Of a DNA stretch of 64,000 bases, positions 62,767 through 64,000 are shown piece after piece. The DNA lies in contig NZ_BAAAFN010000009.1 of assembly GCF_039523555.1 (NCBI RefSeq), positions 62,001 to 126,000 on the forward strand, written 5' to 3'. Position numbers and translations under genes: made by a program. Under the pieces are notes generated by a model, which did not search any database, had not been told where the DNA came from, and was given only the letters and a program-made list of their open reading frames with translations. Each line of letters opens with the position of its first letter. Position 1 is the stretch's first letter. This DNA comes from Castellaniella daejeonensis. Lineage in GTDB: Bacteria > Pseudomonadota > Gammaproteobacteria > Burkholderiales > Burkholderiaceae_B.

Positions 62767-64000
62767 TGGATTGGGAAATCGTCATCGGGCTAGAAACCCA
62801 TACCCAGCTCTCCACGCGGTCGAAAATCTTTTCCCGCAGCAGCACGCGTTTCGGCGCCGAGCCCAACACCCAGGCCAATGCCGTGGACATGGCCCTGCCG
62901 GGATCGCTGCCGGCCATGAACCGCGGCGCGGTGGAGCGCGCCATCCAGTTCGGCCTGGCCGTGGGCGCCCGGGTGGCCGAACGCTCGGTGTTCGCGCGCA
63001 AGAACTATTTCTACCCCGACCTGCCGAAGAACTACCAGATCAGCCAGTTCGAACTGCCGATCGTGGTGGGCGGCAAGCTGAGTTTCTTCGTCGGCGAGCA
63101 GGAACACACGGTGAACCTGACCCGCGCCCACCTGGAAGAAGACGCCGGCAAGTCGCTGCACGAGCACTTCACGGGACCGCACGGCGAATCGTCCAGCGGC
63201 ATCGACCTGAACCGCGCCGGCACGCCGCTGCTCGAGATCGTGTCCGAACCCGAAATGCGCTCCGCCGCCGAGGCCGTGGCCTACGCGCGCACCCTGCACG
63301 GCCTGGTGGTGTGGCTGGGCATCTGCGACGGCAACATGCAGGAAGGCTCGTTCCGCGTGGATGCGAACGTGTCGGTGCGCCCCCGGGGCCAGACCGAATT
63401 CGGCACGCGCTGCGAGATCAAGAACCTGAATTCCTTCCGCTTCCTGGAACGCGCGATCCAGTACGAAGCCCGCCGCCAGATCGAGCTGATCGAGGACGGC
63501 GGCAAGGTGGTGCAGGAAACGCGTCTGTACGATGCCGACCGCGACGAAACGCGCAGCATGCGGTCCAAGGAAGACTCGCACGACTACCGCTACTTCCCCG
63601 ATCCGGACCTGCCGCCCCTGGTGGTGGCGCCGGAATGGATCGAGCGGGTGCGCCAGGAAATGCCGGAACTGCCGGCGGCCAAGCGCGCGCGCTTCGAGGC
63701 CGACCTGGGCCTTTCGGCCTACGACGCGGCCCAGCTGACGCTGCATCGCGCGATGGCCGACTATTTCGAGGCCGCGGCCGCCGCGCTGCCGGCCGGCCAG
63801 GCGAAGCAGGCCGCCAACTGGATCCTGGGTGAATTGTCCGCCGCGCTGAACCGCGACGACCTGGACATCAGCCGCTCGCCGGTGTCCCCCAAGCAGCTGG
63901 CGGCCCTGATCGCCCGCATCCTGGACGGCACGATCTCGACGAAGATCGCACGCGACGTGTTCGCGGCGATGTGGGCGGGGGAATCGGACGGCGACCCCGA
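62766..64000 (+). CDS. gatB: Asp/Glu-tRNA amidotransferase subunit B, 3' end cut by window edge
   Basis: tRNA-binding and kinase subunit of GatCAB. The 411 codons present begin MDWEIVIGLETHTQLSTRSK and include YFYPDLPKNYQISQFELPI, SSSGIDLNRAGTPLLEIVSE and DSHDYRYFPDPDLPPL, the conserved cradle. The C-terminal YqeY-like tail is incomplete. The start at 62766 overlaps the gatA stop by one base. Confidence 0.96.
   Translation, partial: MDWEIVIGLETHTQLSTRSKIFSRSSTRFGAEPNTQANAVDMALPGSLPAMNRGAVERAIQFGLAVGARVAERSVFARKNYFYPDLPKNYQISQFELPIVVGGKLSFFVGEQEHTVNLTRAHLEEDAGKSLHEHFTGPHGESSSGIDLNRAGTPLLEIVSEPEMRSAAEAVAYARTLHGLVVWLGICDGNMQEGSFRVDANVSVRPRGQTEFGTRCEIKNLNSFRFLERAIQYEARRQIELIEDGGKVVQETRLYDADRDETRSMRSKEDSHDYRYFPDPDLPPLVVAPEWIERVRQEMPELPAAKRARFEADLGLSAYDAAQLTLHRAMADYFEAAAAALPAGQAKQAANWILGELSAALNRDDLDISRSPVSPKQLAALIARILDGTISTKIARDVFAAMWAGESDGDP

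Overview
The window looks like a chromosomal housekeeping segment of a high-G+C betaproteobacterium in the order Burkholderiales, most likely family Alcaligenaceae (the Bordetella, Achromobacter, Castellaniella and Pusillimonas side). This rests on gene content and order: tyrS/M23 peptidase/anmK/erpA, rplM-rpsI-argC, accBC-prmA, rplU-rpmA-obgE-proB, rodA-mrdA-mreDCB facing gatCAB, aapJQMP beside ftsEX-mutY, plus a lysine/alanine-rich histone H1-like protein. No prophage, insertion sequence, CRISPR array, rRNA or tRNA gene was seen. The genus cannot be fixed by eye.

Layout. 1-13.5 kb: tyrS (cut by the window start), an M23 peptidase, anhMurNAc kinase, ErpA, argC, ribosomal proteins L13/S9, an orphan TRAP-type binding protein, PmbA, DarP, an esterase and a Pat-like protein acetyltransferase. 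13.6-24 kb: gltX, small envelope proteins, the histone H1-like gene with a structured leader, YggT, a glycine-zipper lipoprotein, a PfkB kinase, a zinc-ribbon protein, prmA, accC, accB and a TlpA-like thioredoxin. 24-36 kb: mpl, an RNB nuclease, a TonB-like protein, mtgA, lptG, apaH, plsC, ruvX, algH, rubredoxin, thiD-like, thiE and hemL. 36-47 kb: a MarR regulator, argJ, rplU-rpmA-obgE-proB, an Lrp regulator facing dadA, an OmpR-like regulator with a degenerate receiver facing an XRE regulator, then a TPP riboswitch and thiC. 47-64 kb: an OmpA-like lipoprotein, an aap-type amino-acid ABC transporter, ftsEX, mutY, the rod-shape operon and gatCAB (gatB cut by the window end).

The genes combine into peptidoglycan recycling and synthesis (M23, anmK, mpl, mtgA, rodA, mrdA, mreBCD), fatty-acid and lipid supply (accBC, plsC, lptG), translation (tyrS, gltX, gatCAB, L13, S9, L21, L27, prmA, darP, obgE) and cofactor or amino-acid synthesis (thiCDE, hemL, argCJ, proB). 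Many neighbours overlap by 1-4 bases (ATGA, TAATG, TGATG), which points to coupled translation.

The most unusual material lies between genes. There is a 74-bp duplication carrying a GC hairpin at the tonB/mtgA junction, which leaves a 25-codon minigene with ATGA overlaps at both ends. There is a 101-bp element with perfect 26-bp inverted arms after yggT, and a palindrome plus a perfect 19-bp inverted repeat between rubA and thiD. An AT-rich bipartite motif is shared by the dadA promoter and the divergent regulator pair 2 kb away. From recalled gene order in related genera, aroQ, aroE and pyrRBC also seem to be missing from three places where they usually sit. No clear new multi-gene system was found.
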